64,000 bases of DNA from Croceitalea sp947503285 (GCF_036985505.1 NZ_BTGQ01000003.1:372001-436000); one strand, 5' to 3'; counted from the stretch's first letter, positions 32,301 to 39,229 are shown. Notes: a model not told the origin generated them from the sequence alone. Numbers and translations: made by a program.

Positions 32301-33211
32301 CTATCTAGAGGTTGATTAAAAGAAGTATTTGAAAACATACCGGACATGTCGATTACTTGATTCACCTTCCATTGGTCCAAAGGCAAGTTAAAAGCTGATG
32401 AGCTAAACATACTTTCCATTGTGGTGACGTTGGTCACGTCCCAATTATTCAGAGGGCTATTAAAGGCTCCTGTGCTGGCAAAAGTCCGAGACATATTGGT
32501 CACGTTCGTAACAATCCAGTTATCAATGTTTTGATTGAAACTTTGGGCCCCTGAAAACATTTTTTCCATTGTCGTAACGGCTGCTGTATTCCAACTATCC
32601 AAAGGCTCATTGAACAATACGGCTCCCTCAAAAACAGAGGACATATCCGTGATGGAGTTCGTGGTCCAATTATCCAAGGGTCTATTAAAGGTGCTTGCCT
32701 GTCTAAAAACACCTGAGATATCGGTTATTGTGGTTACATCCCAATCGTTTACAATACCGTTGAACGAGCCGCACAACCGAAACATGTTTCGAAGGCTTGT
32801 AACTTGGCTTAAATCTGGAGGGCCGATTGCATCAAAATTCAAATTGGTACACCCGTAAAAGGCATTTTCCATTGTTTGCCATTGAATGGTACCCCAATCT
32901 AGAATCTCTATGATTTTTTGTCTATCACCAGTGCCATTAAAATAAATCGCTGGAAAATCACCATTTATCGTTACGGTGTAAATACCGGGAGCGGCATAGG
33001 TATGGGTGATGTTACCGGTTACATTGTTGTCTTGTATGCCATCACCCCAATCTACACTATAGTCGTAGTTGGTAAAAGCTGGATTTGTCGGTATCGTGAT
33101 TTCATTGTTTGCGGATCCTGGCAAATTGGTGTTCCAACGGGTAATGAAATCTTGGGCAAAGCTATCGGTGAAAAATAACAGGGCACCAAGTAGCAGTAGC
33201 TGTCTAAACAT
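26318..33211 (-). CDS. Giant BspA-like (DUF285) surface adhesin with T9SS type B C-terminal domain
   Basis: Exported protein of 2,297 residues. Order: signal peptide (LLLLGALLFFTDSFAQ); a PKD-like domain with YSVDWGDG and ITHTYAAPGIYTVTI; 16 BspA repeats of about 25 residues (FNQPLDSWNV..VTNMSRMF type) closed by a cap with NYDNTLIGW and NWNITGD; one FN3-like module; a second PKD-like domain; 20 further BspA repeats with the same kind of cap; eight FN3-like modules each opening CTxLxxP; and a gliding-motility-type C-terminal domain beginning FGFSPDNDGINDFW and ending GYLVLKR. The last is the T9SS type B sorting signal. It probably mediates adhesion to a surface, glycan or cell. It is the first gene of a two-gene unit with the PorP/SprF gene. 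Two FN3 modules are almost identical. Confidence 0.95.
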   Translation of the reverse strand: MFRQLLLLGALLFFTDSFAQDFITRWNTNLPGSANNEITIPTNPAFTNYDYSVDWGDGIQDNNVTGNITHTYAAPGIYTVTINGDFPAIYFNGTGDRQKIIEILDWGTIQWQTMENAFYGCTNLNFDAIGPPDLSQVTSLRNMFRLCGSFNGIVNDWDVTTITDISGVFRQASTFNRPLDNWTTNSITDMSSVFEGAVLFNEPLDSWNTAAVTTMEKMFSGAQSFNQNIDNWIVTNVTNMSRTFASTGAFNSPLNNWDVTNVTTMESMFSSSAFNLPLDQWKVNQVIDMSGMFSNTSFNQPLDSWNVDEVTNMSRMFSSSSFNQPIEIWNVDNVTNMSFMFQSNLVFNQPLNNWNVGNVTNMSGMFKGSGFSATVFDQPLDLWNVSNVTNMAGMFEVSQFNQPLNDWNVGNVTDMNNMFAGFSTSTTFFNQPLPDWNTSKVENMNGMFRSSSFDHPIDNWDVSGVTTMNRMFNLAMDFNQPLNGWNVSAVTNMGFMFADAPAFNQPLVGWNTLLVIDMSSMFNNAGAFDQNLANFNIENVTSMSAMFNGAALSLENYDNTLIGWATQNVTADVDLGANGLTYCEGREERQELIDDHNWNITGDSVDCSFVLCTSFISPQDGDTNVPANFDLRWNPAPNATGYNLSLSYERGGTTTVVFTDEDQGNVVGVDFVTDFMPGDIVTAKVTPYNDDGPATGCDEITFTVVPNWRDGLEAFKLTIDTRNVTFPGNYSNANQFRITARSGVTYNYSIDWGDNQFDNNVSETITHTYLNPGIYTIAIIGDYPAHYYPSPFADNNKVLSIDQWGTIAWEILESAFYSCGSFTGYNATDTPDLSRVTDISRMFESSNFNGNINNWDVSTVENMNRTFIGMSVFNQPLNDWDVSNVTTMRDMFLGTTEFNQPLDQWDVGNVTDMSRMFDGFNRDMLFNQNLNSWDVRKVEDMTSMFSKCVDYDQPMNNWQPESVRSMDEMFDEARSFNQDISSWDVSAVEQMNAMFRSAENFNQPLNSWNVSNVVLMQNMFAGASSFNQPLDNWNVVSTIDMQGMFLSAIAFDQNINPWNVTNVIDMSSMFEGALVFNSPMDNWVVDSAVNMSRMFRGAEAFNRPLDNWNVSAVANMSSMFENAIVFDQPLNSWNVSSVTLMESMFEGAESFDQNLDSWDVSVVTNFNSMFKNAALFNGTLNSWDTGEVLNMGEMFSGASAFDQPMDSWNVSFVTTMFEMFKDATSYNQDMDSWNVASVSTMQGMFQGATAFDGAIGNWNVRGVATMQNMFFGASSFNQNINDWRVNGVGNMDSMFRDAITYNQNMEQWNLGSVNMNSMFRDATGFNQFLGDWNIENVNTMENMLDNTALTRENYDNTLIEWSEQTLTPGITFGALTLPYCDAETERQSIIDTYGWNIVGDVRDCPIPGCTQLIAPEENDTDVPVNTNLTWEAALYATGYRLAIDVDGTVTNITLGEVTTYEFPTDFVGGEVVSVTITPFNSEGDASCGPESFTISNAPATFPDCTVLTVPVNTTDVSVDTDLMWEPIANADGYRLTVGTTSGGNDVLDNEDVGNVTEYDFAMDLDEDQDIFVTIIPYNNEGSPTTCPEQSFKTEIIPVPPTCTNLTAPEDGDTGVLVDTDISWQPVDNATGYLITIGTTSGGIEVANSIDVGNMTTYDIPMDLQENRIYFVTIVPYNDVGDAIGCSGAEESFRTIDSSSNLPDCTSLIAPENDDTDVAINLAEISWNAVTNADGYRITVDGSTSDANDVTDLVVNGTSHPFANNFENGETVTVTIIPFNADGDASGCAPPESFTIVSATAMLPLCTTLVAPENGDTDVAVDLTEISWNAVTNADGYRITVDGSTSDANDVTDLVVNGTSHPFANNFENGETVTVTIIPFNADGDASGCAPPESFTIVSEMGSVPECTSLSAALINATTVSVTSNLTWDAINGAEGYRLTVGTTSGGTDILDDIDVGNVLTYDLIDDLPYEQQIFVTIIPYNSVGDANGCAEQSFTTVTEPTPPACTNLLTPLNLDIDVPIGVTLSWNAAPGANGYRLTVGTETSIGDIINNQDLGNVTSFNLPNDLPENTEIFVALVPYNGVGDAEFCEEESFITETLAPLVPPCTTITIPENGSTDVSIATAITWNAIGDVDGYIINIGTTAGGSDILDNFDAGLTTSYDLLEDLPFEQEIFVSVLPYNEVGTAIDCEIHSFTTAAEPEIESLFGFSPDNDGINDFWVIEGIESYPENTVVIFNRWGDMVFQIDGYDNNSNVFRGEANQLTGLGAGQLPEGTYFFQLILPEDHNLKQTKGYLVLKR
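27519..28124 (-). repeat. Recent tandem duplication of an FN3-like module (303-base period)
   Basis: Two in-frame copies, 27519-27821 and 27822-28124, are nearly identical over their first 220 bases and diverge after that. Each encodes 101 residues with the stretch DGYRITVDGSTSDANDVTDL. The other FN3 modules of the adhesin are much more diverged, so this duplication is recent or has been homogenised. Confidence 0.93.
29180..30715 (-). repeat. BspA/DUF285 repeat block 2 (20 units, about 75 bases each)
   Basis: Twenty units of about 25 codons encode the pattern FNQPLxxWNVSxVTxMxxMF. Sequence identity between units is moderate, with strongly shared positions (Trp, Met, Phe). The block lies inside the adhesin reading frame. 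Confidence 0.92.
31560..32815 (-). repeat. BspA/DUF285 repeat block 1 (16 units, about 75 bases each)
   Basis: Sixteen units of about 25 codons with the same pattern as block 2, some lengthened by a few residues (for example around KGSGFSATVFDQP and AGFSTSTTFFNQP). Block 1 and block 2 are each preceded by a PKD-like domain and closed by the same cap, so the whole module was probably duplicated. Confidence 0.92.
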
Positions 33212-33339
33212 GTGTCAGGGTTTGGGGTTTACTCTCAACGATTTAGGGTGAAAAATATTTCTTCTACCCACTATCAAGCAAAATTTTGTTGTAAAACTAG
33301 GGGTAAGGTGTGGTCAGTATTACCCTGTAAACCGTGAAA

Positions 33340-34626
33340 TTAGTTTTGAAACAGCGCGTCCATTTTTAATTTTATCTGGTTTAGGCAAAGATTGCCCAAA
33401 CTGCCCTCATGGGTATGTGCGCTATTCCTTTTGGGTTTGAACGTACCCTTTTCAATCTCTTGCCCCATGTGTTTATAGGCGTCTCGAAAAGGCATTCCGT
33501 TTTGAACGAGTTCATTTAACGTATCTACGCTAAAGAGATAGTCGTATTTTGGGTCTTCCAAGATGGAAGTATTTATTTTTACTTCTTTTAGGCTGAAAGT
33601 CAGAATCTCCAAACAGGCCTTCATATCCTGAATCGCGGGAACAATAATCTCCTTAACCAATTGCAAATCCCTATGATAGCCACTGGGTAGGTTGTTTATC
33701 ACTAACGTTAGTTGGTTTGGTATGGATTGCAACTTGTTACATTTACCGCGAACCAATTCAAAAACATCAGGATTTTTTTTATGTGGCATAATGCTACTGC
33801 CGGTGGTCAATTCATCTGGGAACGAGATGAAATCGAAATTTTGACTCATATAGAGGCAAATATCCATAGCAAGTTTTGATAGTGTCGCTGCAATGGATGA
33901 GATTCCGAATGCGGTGGCTTTTTCCACTTTTCCACGCCCCATTTGGGCAGCTACGACATTATACTTTAGGGTTTCAAAACCCATTTCACTGGTAGTGAAA
34001 CCTCGGTCAATAGGGAAGGAGCTGCCATAGCCGGCGGCACTTCCCAAGGGGTTTTGGTCGGCAACTTTGTACGCAGCATCCACAAAATATAGATCATCAA
34101 TCAAACTTTCGGCATAGGCCGAAAACCAAAGTCCGAAAGAAGAGGGCATGGCAATTTGAAGATGGGTATACCCGGCGAGCAATACCGTTTTATGGGTATC
34201 GGCCAATTTCAAAAGTAAATCGAAAAGGGCTTTTACCAGTGATTTGATTTCAATAAGCTCGTCTTTTAAGTATAAATGCATAGCCACCAAAACCTGATCA
34301 TTACGAGATCTTGCGGTATGGATTTTCTTGCCGATATCCCCAAGTTTTTCGGTGAGGATAAATTCTATTTTGGAATGCATATCCTCAAAAGAGTCTTCAA
34401 TGGTAAAAGTGCCTCTTTTTATTGACTCGCTGATACTATCAAGTTCACTGACCAGTGATTCAGCTTCGTTGGTGGAAATCAAACCAACCTTACCCAGCAT
34501 TTTTGCATGTGCTTTTGAGGCGATGACATCATATTTTGCTAAAACCAAATCCAATTCCCGATCATTGCCCACGGTAAAATGATCTATTTTTTTATCGGTG
34601 CTAAAGCCTTTATCCCAGAGTTTCAT
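33340..34626 (-). CDS. argH: Argininosuccinate lyase
   Basis: Last step of arginine synthesis: argininosuccinate to arginine and fumarate. It has 428 residues. The fumarase/aspartase-superfamily signature GSSIMPHKKNPD is present, along with HTARSRNDQV and the TxxL substrate segment AGYTHLQIAMPSSF. It is the last gene of the arg operon and is separated from the M20 gene by the inserted four-helix-bundle gene. The C-terminus is a little shorter than in proteobacterial ArgH, as usual in Bacteroidota. Confidence 0.95.
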   Translation of the reverse strand: MKLWDKGFSTDKKIDHFTVGNDRELDLVLAKYDVIASKAHAKMLGKVGLISTNEAESLVSELDSISESIKRGTFTIEDSFEDMHSKIEFILTEKLGDIGKKIHTARSRNDQVLVAMHLYLKDELIEIKSLVKALFDLLLKLADTHKTVLLAGYTHLQIAMPSSFGLWFSAYAESLIDDLYFVDAAYKVADQNPLGSAAGYGSSFPIDRGFTTSEMGFETLKYNVVAAQMGRGKVEKATAFGISSIAATLSKLAMDICLYMSQNFDFISFPDELTTGSSIMPHKKNPDVFELVRGKCNKLQSIPNQLTLVINNLPSGYHRDLQLVKEIIVPAIQDMKACLEILTFSLKEVKINTSILEDPKYDYLFSVDTLNELVQNGMPFRDAYKHMGQEIEKGTFKPKRNSAHTHEGSLGNLCLNQIKLKMDALFQN

Positions 34627-34634
34627 TTTTTTTA

Positions 34635-34669
34635 GTTCTAAGTTTTTAGGTTAAAGTTCTAAGTCTTTG
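34635..34669 (+). repeat. Degenerate heptamer array downstream of the four-helix-bundle gene
   Basis: Five 7-base units can be read: GTTCTAA, GTTTTTA, GGTTAAA, GTTCTAA, GTCTTTG. They include a direct repeat, AGTTCTAAGTTTTTAGG and AGTTCTAAGTCTTTGGG, 21 bases apart with two mismatches. The array spans the gap to argH and the last codons of the four-helix-bundle gene. Confidence 0.6.
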
Positions 34670-35022
34670 GGGTTACTATATTTTTTAATGAGGGTGTAGG
34701 TTATTTTTTGAACTTCATTACAGAGTTTTAGTGTGGTGTTCAATTCCTCTTTTGGAATATAACTAAGTTTTTCAGCAATTTCCAATTGTGTTTTGAGTTC
34801 ATTAATTGAGCCGTTGGATATTTCCAGAAAATTTCGAAATGATTTTTTTGAGTTCCTACCTGTTCCTTCAGCAATATTGCTAGGAATAGAAACCGCACTT
34901 CTTCTGATTTGACTTGTCAGTCCGTACTTTTCTTCACTCGGAAACCGAGTTGTTATTTTGTATACCAGCTCCACCAAATTCATTGATTTCTGCCACACTA
35001 TTAAATCTCTATAATTATACAT
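34651..35022 (-). CDS. Four-helix-bundle protein (S23-like, 23S rRNA intervening-sequence family)
   Basis: Small protein of 123 residues with the family pattern YRDLIVWQKSMNLVELVY, EEKYGLTSQIRRSAVSIPSN and IAEGTGRNS. Homologues occur inside 23S rRNA intervening sequences in some bacteria and as free-standing genes in flavobacteria. No rRNA lies near this copy. Its function is unknown. It interrupts the arg operon between the M20 deacylase and argH and is flanked on both sides by heptamer repeats, which suggests insertion as a unit. It could also be co-expressed with the arg genes by chance of position. Confidence 0.92.
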   Translation of the reverse strand: MYNYRDLIVWQKSMNLVELVYKITTRFPSEEKYGLTSQIRRSAVSIPSNIAEGTGRNSKKSFRNFLEISNGSINELKTQLEIAEKLSYIPKEELNTTLKLCNEVQKITYTLIKKYSNPKDLEL

Positions 35023-35057
35023 CTCCTAACTTAAAACTTTTAACTTATAACTAAGAA
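35023..35057 (+). repeat. Degenerate heptamer array upstream of the four-helix-bundle gene
   Basis: Five consecutive 7-base units: CTCCTAA, CTTAAAA, CTTTTAA, CTTATAA, CTAAGAA. They fill the whole gap to the M20 gene and run into its stop codon. CTTTTAA is the exact reverse complement of the TTAAAAG unit in the glpK-glpF gap. Confidence 0.6.
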
Positions 35058-36121
35058 AGGAATCCTTCGAGTATATCAATATACAACTGTACGCCTTCAT
35101 ATACTTCATCCACATAGATAAATTCATTGGCAGAGTGCGAACGCGGACTGTAACCAGGTCCCAACTTTAATGATTGGCAACTGAGCTTTGCCTGATCGGA
35201 CAACGTTGGAGAACCGTAGGTTTCTCGGCCTAGGGCAATACCCGACTGTACCAAGGGATGGTCAATTGCAATGGAAGAACTGTCTTTGTTCAGTGATCTT
35301 GGTTTTAATTCGCACGGCGCTTCGTTTAGAAGTATTTCATTGATTTCTTGGTTGGTATAACAATCATTTATTCTAGTATCAATGACCAAATCTACATGCG
35401 CGGGAACTACATTGTGTTGGCTTCCTGCACTCATTTGTGTGACAGTGATCTTTACTGGCCCCAATACCTCTGAAACTTTGGCAAACTCATAATTTTCAAA
35501 CCAAGTCAGCACTTCTGCGGTCTTGTAAATGGCACTGTTATCATTTGGATGCGCCGCATGCGAAGGTGTGCCCACAACTTTACCATCATACACGATCAAT
35601 CCTTTTTCAGCAATGGCCAATTGCATCTGCGTAGGTTCGCCAACAATGGCCACATCTATCTCGGGTAAGATGGGAAGCAGCGCAGAAAGACTTTTAGCAC
35701 CTGCATCCTCCTCTTCGGCAGTGGCCGCCATAATGACGTTATGGTTGAGGTCTTCACGCTCATAAAAGTGTACAAACGTTGCTAAAAGCGAGCAGAGTGC
35801 CCCCCCGGCATCGTTACTTCCCAACCCATATAGCTTTCCATCTTCGACATGGGGATGAAAAGGGTCTTTGGTATAGGCAGAATTGGGCTCTACGGTATCA
35901 TGATGTGAATTTAAAAGTAGGTTGGGTTTGCTTTCATCGTAGTACTTGTTGAATGCATAGATATTGTTATGTTGGCGTTTGGTATCCACTCCAAATTTTT
36001 TCAGCCAATTAGCTATGGCCGTTGCCGTTTCATCTTCTTCTTCAGAAAGGGAAGGGATAGAGATCAATTGTTTTAACAAATTCAAGGCCTCTTGTGCCAA
36101 AGTGTCTTTAGTTATGGTCAT
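35051..36121 (-). CDS. M20-family deacylase of arginine synthesis (ArgE/DapE type)
   Basis: Zinc-dependent amidohydrolase of 356 residues. Metal-binding segments NSHHDTVEPN, GSNDAGGALC and TAEEEDAGAKSL are present. In the Bacteroidota route it should remove the succinyl group from N-succinylcitrulline; in the classical route it would deacetylate acetylornithine. The adjacent argF' makes the first more likely. Its start overlaps the end of argB by 4 bases, so they are translationally coupled. It is annotated elsewhere as ArgE, DapE or LysK; substrate is inferred from the operon. Confidence 0.9.
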   Translation of the reverse strand: MTITKDTLAQEALNLLKQLISIPSLSEEEDETATAIANWLKKFGVDTKRQHNNIYAFNKYYDESKPNLLLNSHHDTVEPNSAYTKDPFHPHVEDGKLYGLGSNDAGGALCSLLATFVHFYEREDLNHNVIMAATAEEEDAGAKSLSALLPILPEIDVAIVGEPTQMQLAIAEKGLIVYDGKVVGTPSHAAHPNDNSAIYKTAEVLTWFENYEFAKVSEVLGPVKITVTQMSAGSQHNVVPAHVDLVIDTRINDCYTNQEINEILLNEAPCELKPRSLNKDSSSIAIDHPLVQSGIALGRETYGSPTLSDQAKLSCQSLKLGPGYSPRSHSANEFIYVDEVYEGVQLYIDILEGFLS

Positions 36122-36897
36122 AACACGATAGTTGTGTAGTTCTTACTTTCTTTTTTGAATAGGTCTAAATTGCCAATTCTAACCTCGATAGCACCTCTTT
36201 CAAGCGCATGGAAGCTGTTTTGTATTTTGGGGAGCATACCGTCTACAATAACCCCACTGTTCAATAGGCCCGGATACTTTCTTGAATCTATTATCGGTAT
36301 TATGGAATTTTCATCATTTATATCTTCCAATACCCCGTTTTTCTCAAAACAATAATAAAGAATAGTATCGTAATACCTGCTCATTTCTCCTGATAGTTCA
36401 GCGGCAATGGTGTCAGCATTGGTATTCAGCAGTTGTCCGTGGCCATCATGTGTCAGCGCACAGAAAACGGGAACCAAGGTTGCCTTTAAAAGATTTCCTA
36501 TCATCTTGATATCCACGGCGGTCACATCACCTACAAAACCATAGTCGATTTCTTTAACAGGTCTTTTGTTGGCCCTAATGGTATTGCCATCAGCGCCGCT
36601 TATGCCTATCGCATTTGTTTTTAAGGCCTGCAATTTTGAGACAATCGTTTTATTGACCAAACCGCCGTATACCATAATAGCCACCTCTAAGGTATCGGCA
36701 TCGGTAATTCTGCGGCCATTAACCATGTTCGGTTCCAGCCCCATTTTTTTAAGGACATGATTTGCTTTTTTGCCTCCACCATGCACTAAAATTTTGTGAC
36801 CTTCCAGTTTTGAAAATAAGGCCAAAAACTTGGTGAGTGCTGCAGGGTGTTCTATAATGTTACCGCCTATTTTTACTATGGAAAGCTTTTGCTTCAT
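36118..36897 (-). CDS. argB: N-acylglutamate kinase (acetyl- or succinylglutamate)
   Basis: Amino-acid kinase of 259 residues, second step of arginine synthesis. It begins SIVKIGGNII (the Lys-Gly-Gly phosphate loop) and continues with the LVHGGGKKANHVLKKMG substrate loop. The middle and C-terminal parts show NTNADTIAAEL and GMLPKIQNSFHALE, both standard for ArgB. In this operon the substrate is probably N-succinylglutamate, because the carbamoyltransferase is of the succinyl type. It overlaps the M20 gene by 4 bases. Confidence 0.94.
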   Translation of the reverse strand: MKQKLSIVKIGGNIIEHPAALTKFLALFSKLEGHKILVHGGGKKANHVLKKMGLEPNMVNGRRITDADTLEVAIMVYGGLVNKTIVSKLQALKTNAIGISGADGNTIRANKRPVKEIDYGFVGDVTAVDIKMIGNLLKATLVPVFCALTHDGHGQLLNTNADTIAAELSGEMSRYYDTILYYCFEKNGVLEDINDENSIIPIIDSRKYPGLLNSGVIVDGMLPKIQNSFHALERGAIEVRIGNLDLFKKESKNYTTIVL

Positions 36898-36972
36898 ATT
36901 GTTTTGCCGTTTTTTGAATCTTCAGGTAAACTATGGATTTCTCATCACCTTACACTATCGGGTTAACACCTG

Positions 36973-37911
36973 TCATAAATGTTCCAATATCCGTTTTAGT
37001 ACCAATTGTGCCGCAAAAATCCGGTTATTGGCCTGTTCGATTACCAAACTCTGCTTGCCATCCAATACGGCGTCTTCAACCACTACGTTTCTTCTGACCG
37101 GTAAGCAATGCATGAACTTGGCATCTCCCAATTTTTCTTTGGTCATCATCCAGTTGGTGCCTTGGGTCGATACGTTGCCATAGTCAACATAACTGCTCCA
37201 ATTTTTAACATAGACAAAGTTCGCATTTTCAAGTGCCATTTCTTGATTGTGAACAATTTTACATCCCTTTGTGATTTCTGGATCCAAATCATATCCCTTT
37301 GGATGCGTGATAACAAATTCGACGTCTTGTAATTTCATCATCTCGACAAATGAATTGGCCACGGCGTGCGGCAACGCTTTAGGATGTGGCGCCCATGATA
37401 GTACTACTTTAGGGTTGTCATTTACGCTGTTTTCTTCCAAAGTGATGGCGTCGGCCAGAGCTTGTAATGGATGTGCGACGGAACTTTCCATATTCACTAT
37501 GGGAATATTGGCATATTTTACAAATCCGTTTAAGACCACTTCAGCCTCATCCCTTTCTTTATCAATCAAACTTGCAAATGCCCGAATGGCGACAATATCA
37601 CAAAATTGGGAAACTACTTGGGCCGCTTCTTTAATATGCTCCGATTTGCCTTGGTCCATTATCGTGCCATCTTCAAACTCCAATTGCCAACCTTCACTGC
37701 CAAAATTCATCACCATGACGTCCATTCCGAGATTCATCGCCGCTTTTTGCGTGCTCAAGCGGGTACGCAAACTATTGTTGAAGAACAATAGGCAAATAGT
37801 TTTTTGGTTGCCCAATGTTTTAAAGTGATATGGATGTCGTTTTAGATCCAATGCTTCCTTTACTGCTTCTTGCAGATTTCCTAAGTCGTTTATAGACAGG
37901 TAATTTTTCAT
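36973..37911 (-). CDS. argF': N-succinylornithine carbamoyltransferase (SOTCase type)
   Basis: Transfers carbamoyl phosphate to N-succinylornithine, giving N-succinylcitrulline. It has 312 residues. The carbamoyl-phosphate loop reads FFNNSLRTRLSTQ and the C-terminal motif is HCLPVRRN. Published mutagenesis on the Xanthomonas acetylornithine enzyme and the Bacteroides succinylornithine enzyme shows one residue sets specificity: Glu gives acetyl, Pro or Ser gives succinyl. Aligned by eye, that position here is Ser90 in DQGKSEHIKEA, which favours the succinyl substrate. The Bacteroides enzyme has Pro. The residue is seen; the specificity is inferred. Confidence 0.92.
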   Translation of the reverse strand: MKNYLSINDLGNLQEAVKEALDLKRHPYHFKTLGNQKTICLLFFNNSLRTRLSTQKAAMNLGMDVMVMNFGSEGWQLEFEDGTIMDQGKSEHIKEAAQVVSQFCDIVAIRAFASLIDKERDEAEVVLNGFVKYANIPIVNMESSVAHPLQALADAITLEENSVNDNPKVVLSWAPHPKALPHAVANSFVEMMKLQDVEFVITHPKGYDLDPEITKGCKIVHNQEMALENANFVYVKNWSSYVDYGNVSTQGTNWMMTKEKLGDAKFMHCLPVRRNVVVEDAVLDGKQSLVIEQANNRIFAAQLVLKRILEHL

Positions 37912-37926
37912 TGCTTACTTCTTATC

Positions 37927-38004
37927 ATTCCCGAAAAGTGGGAATCTAATTATATGGGTCTTGACCGCGCCTATCTGCCGGCAAGGCAGGCCCGACCTTG
38001 TATT
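37927..38004 (-). repeat. REP-like intergenic element, copy 1 (argD-argF' gap)
   Basis: Starts with the inverted repeat ATTCCC-N7-GGGAAT, continues CTAATTATATGGGTCTTGAC, and ends CGACCTTGTATT. The core has GGTC...GACC outside and CTGCC-GGCAA-GGCAG inside. The outer sequences match copy 2; the core does not. Confidence 0.7.
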
Positions 38005-39131
38005 TAATTTAATTCAGCTCTCAATCTCTCAAAGAAAATATCAATATGTTGCTTTGTGATATTCAATGCCGGTAGAAATCGTAATAATCTTTTATTGGCA
38101 GAACCACCAGTAAAGACATGTTGATTGTAAATGAGTTTTTTTCGTAATTCCGCCACTTCGTAGTCAAATTCCAGACCTAACATAAGCCCCCTTCCCTTAA
38201 CTTTTTTGATAGCCTTGATTTCCTTTGCCCTTTCGTGAAAATAGTGCCCCAATTTGTCGGCATTTTTGATGAGTTTTTCCTTTTCCACAACTTCTAAAAC
38301 GGCCAAGGTGGCAGCACATGCCAAATGATTGCCCCCAAAGGTGGTGCCAAGCAACCCGTAAGACGCTTTAATGGATTCATGTATGAGTACGCCACCCACA
38401 GGAAAACCATTACCCATTCCTTTTGCAATGGTTATGATATCAGGGGTTATATTGTGATGTTGAAATGCGAAAAACCGACCGCTTCTACCAAAACCTGACT
38501 GTACTTCATCAGCAATGACCAAGACATCGTTTTCTTTACACTTTTCGTGAATGAATTGATAGAATGGGGTGCTAGGTTCATCCAAACCGCCAACACCTTG
38601 TATGGCTTCAAGAATTACAGCACAATATTCCCTTGTATTTAACGCAGCTTCCAAACCTTCAAAGTCTTCGAAAGCCAAAAAAGTAACTTTTTGCTGCTGG
38701 TTGATCGGGGCATTGATTTTGGCATTATCCGTTGTGGCCACCGCAGCTGAAGTTCGTCCGTGAAAGGCATTTTGAAAGGCGATCACTTTTGATTTGCCGG
38801 TATGGAACGATGCCATTTTCAATGCATTCTCGTTGGCTTCGGCACCTGAATTGCATAAGAAAAGGTCATAGTTTTCACAATCTGACAGCTTTCCTAGTTT
38901 GTGGGCCAATTCTTTTTGCAAAGGATTTTGAATGGAATTGCTGTAAAACCCAATTTTATCAAGCTGTTCCTTTAATCGGTTTATGTAATGGGGATGGGAA
39001 TGCCCTATGGAAATAACCGCATGGCCACCGTAGAAATCCAGATATTTTTGACCGTGTTCATCGGTAACCTCTATTCCTTTTGCTGACAGCGGAGTTACAT
39101 CGTAAAGTGGATATACATCAAATAGTTTCAT
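38004..39131 (-). CDS. argD: N-acylornithine aminotransferase
   Basis: PLP-dependent class III aminotransferase of 375 residues that makes N-acetyl- or N-succinylornithine. Visible features are the phosphate-binding CNSGAEANENALK, FHGRT, the PLP-ring Asp208 in VIADEVQSGFGR and the Schiff-base Lys237 in TIAKGMGNGFP. It lies between proC and argF' and is bounded on both sides by related REP-like elements. The start ATG leads directly into LFDVYPLYDV, the normal N-terminus. The succinyl substrate is inferred from the operon. Confidence 0.95.
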   Translation of the reverse strand: MKLFDVYPLYDVTPLSAKGIEVTDEHGQKYLDFYGGHAVISIGHSHPHYINRLKEQLDKIGFYSNSIQNPLQKELAHKLGKLSDCENYDLFLCNSGAEANENALKMASFHTGKSKVIAFQNAFHGRTSAAVATTDNAKINAPINQQQKVTFLAFEDFEGLEAALNTREYCAVILEAIQGVGGLDEPSTPFYQFIHEKCKENDVLVIADEVQSGFGRSGRFFAFQHHNITPDIITIAKGMGNGFPVGGVLIHESIKASYGLLGTTFGGNHLACAATLAVLEVVEKEKLIKNADKLGHYFHERAKEIKAIKKVKGRGLMLGLEFDYEVAELRKKLIYNQHVFTGGSANKRLLRFLPALNITKQHIDIFFERLRAELN

Positions 39132-39145
39132 AGTACTGTTTTGAT

Positions 39146-39227
39146 ATTCCCTAAAATGGGGAATCTTATTATTAGGGTCTCGACAACTCCTTCGACTGCG
39201 CTCAGGATGACAATTCGACCTGGTATT
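39146..39227 (-). repeat. REP-like intergenic element, copy 2 (proC-argD gap)
   Basis: Starts with ATTCCC-N7-GGGAAT, continues CTTATTATTAGGGTCTCGAC (16 of 20 matches to copy 1), and ends CGACCTGGTATT. Its core is CTTCGACTGCGCTCAGGATG, a string that I recall recurring between genes in other flavobacteria. It is in the same orientation as copy 1. Confidence 0.7.
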
Positions 39228-39229
39228 AT

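Noticed and set aside
29180..32815. Regularly spaced repeats of about 75 bases, possible CRISPR or satellite array
   Set aside because: They are units of a continuous protein reading frame (BspA/DUF285), diverged between copies, with no constant repeat and unique spacer structure and no cas genes.
34651..35022. Four-helix-bundle gene as an intervening sequence of a 23S rRNA gene
   Set aside because: No rRNA sequence flanks it; the neighbours are arginine genes.
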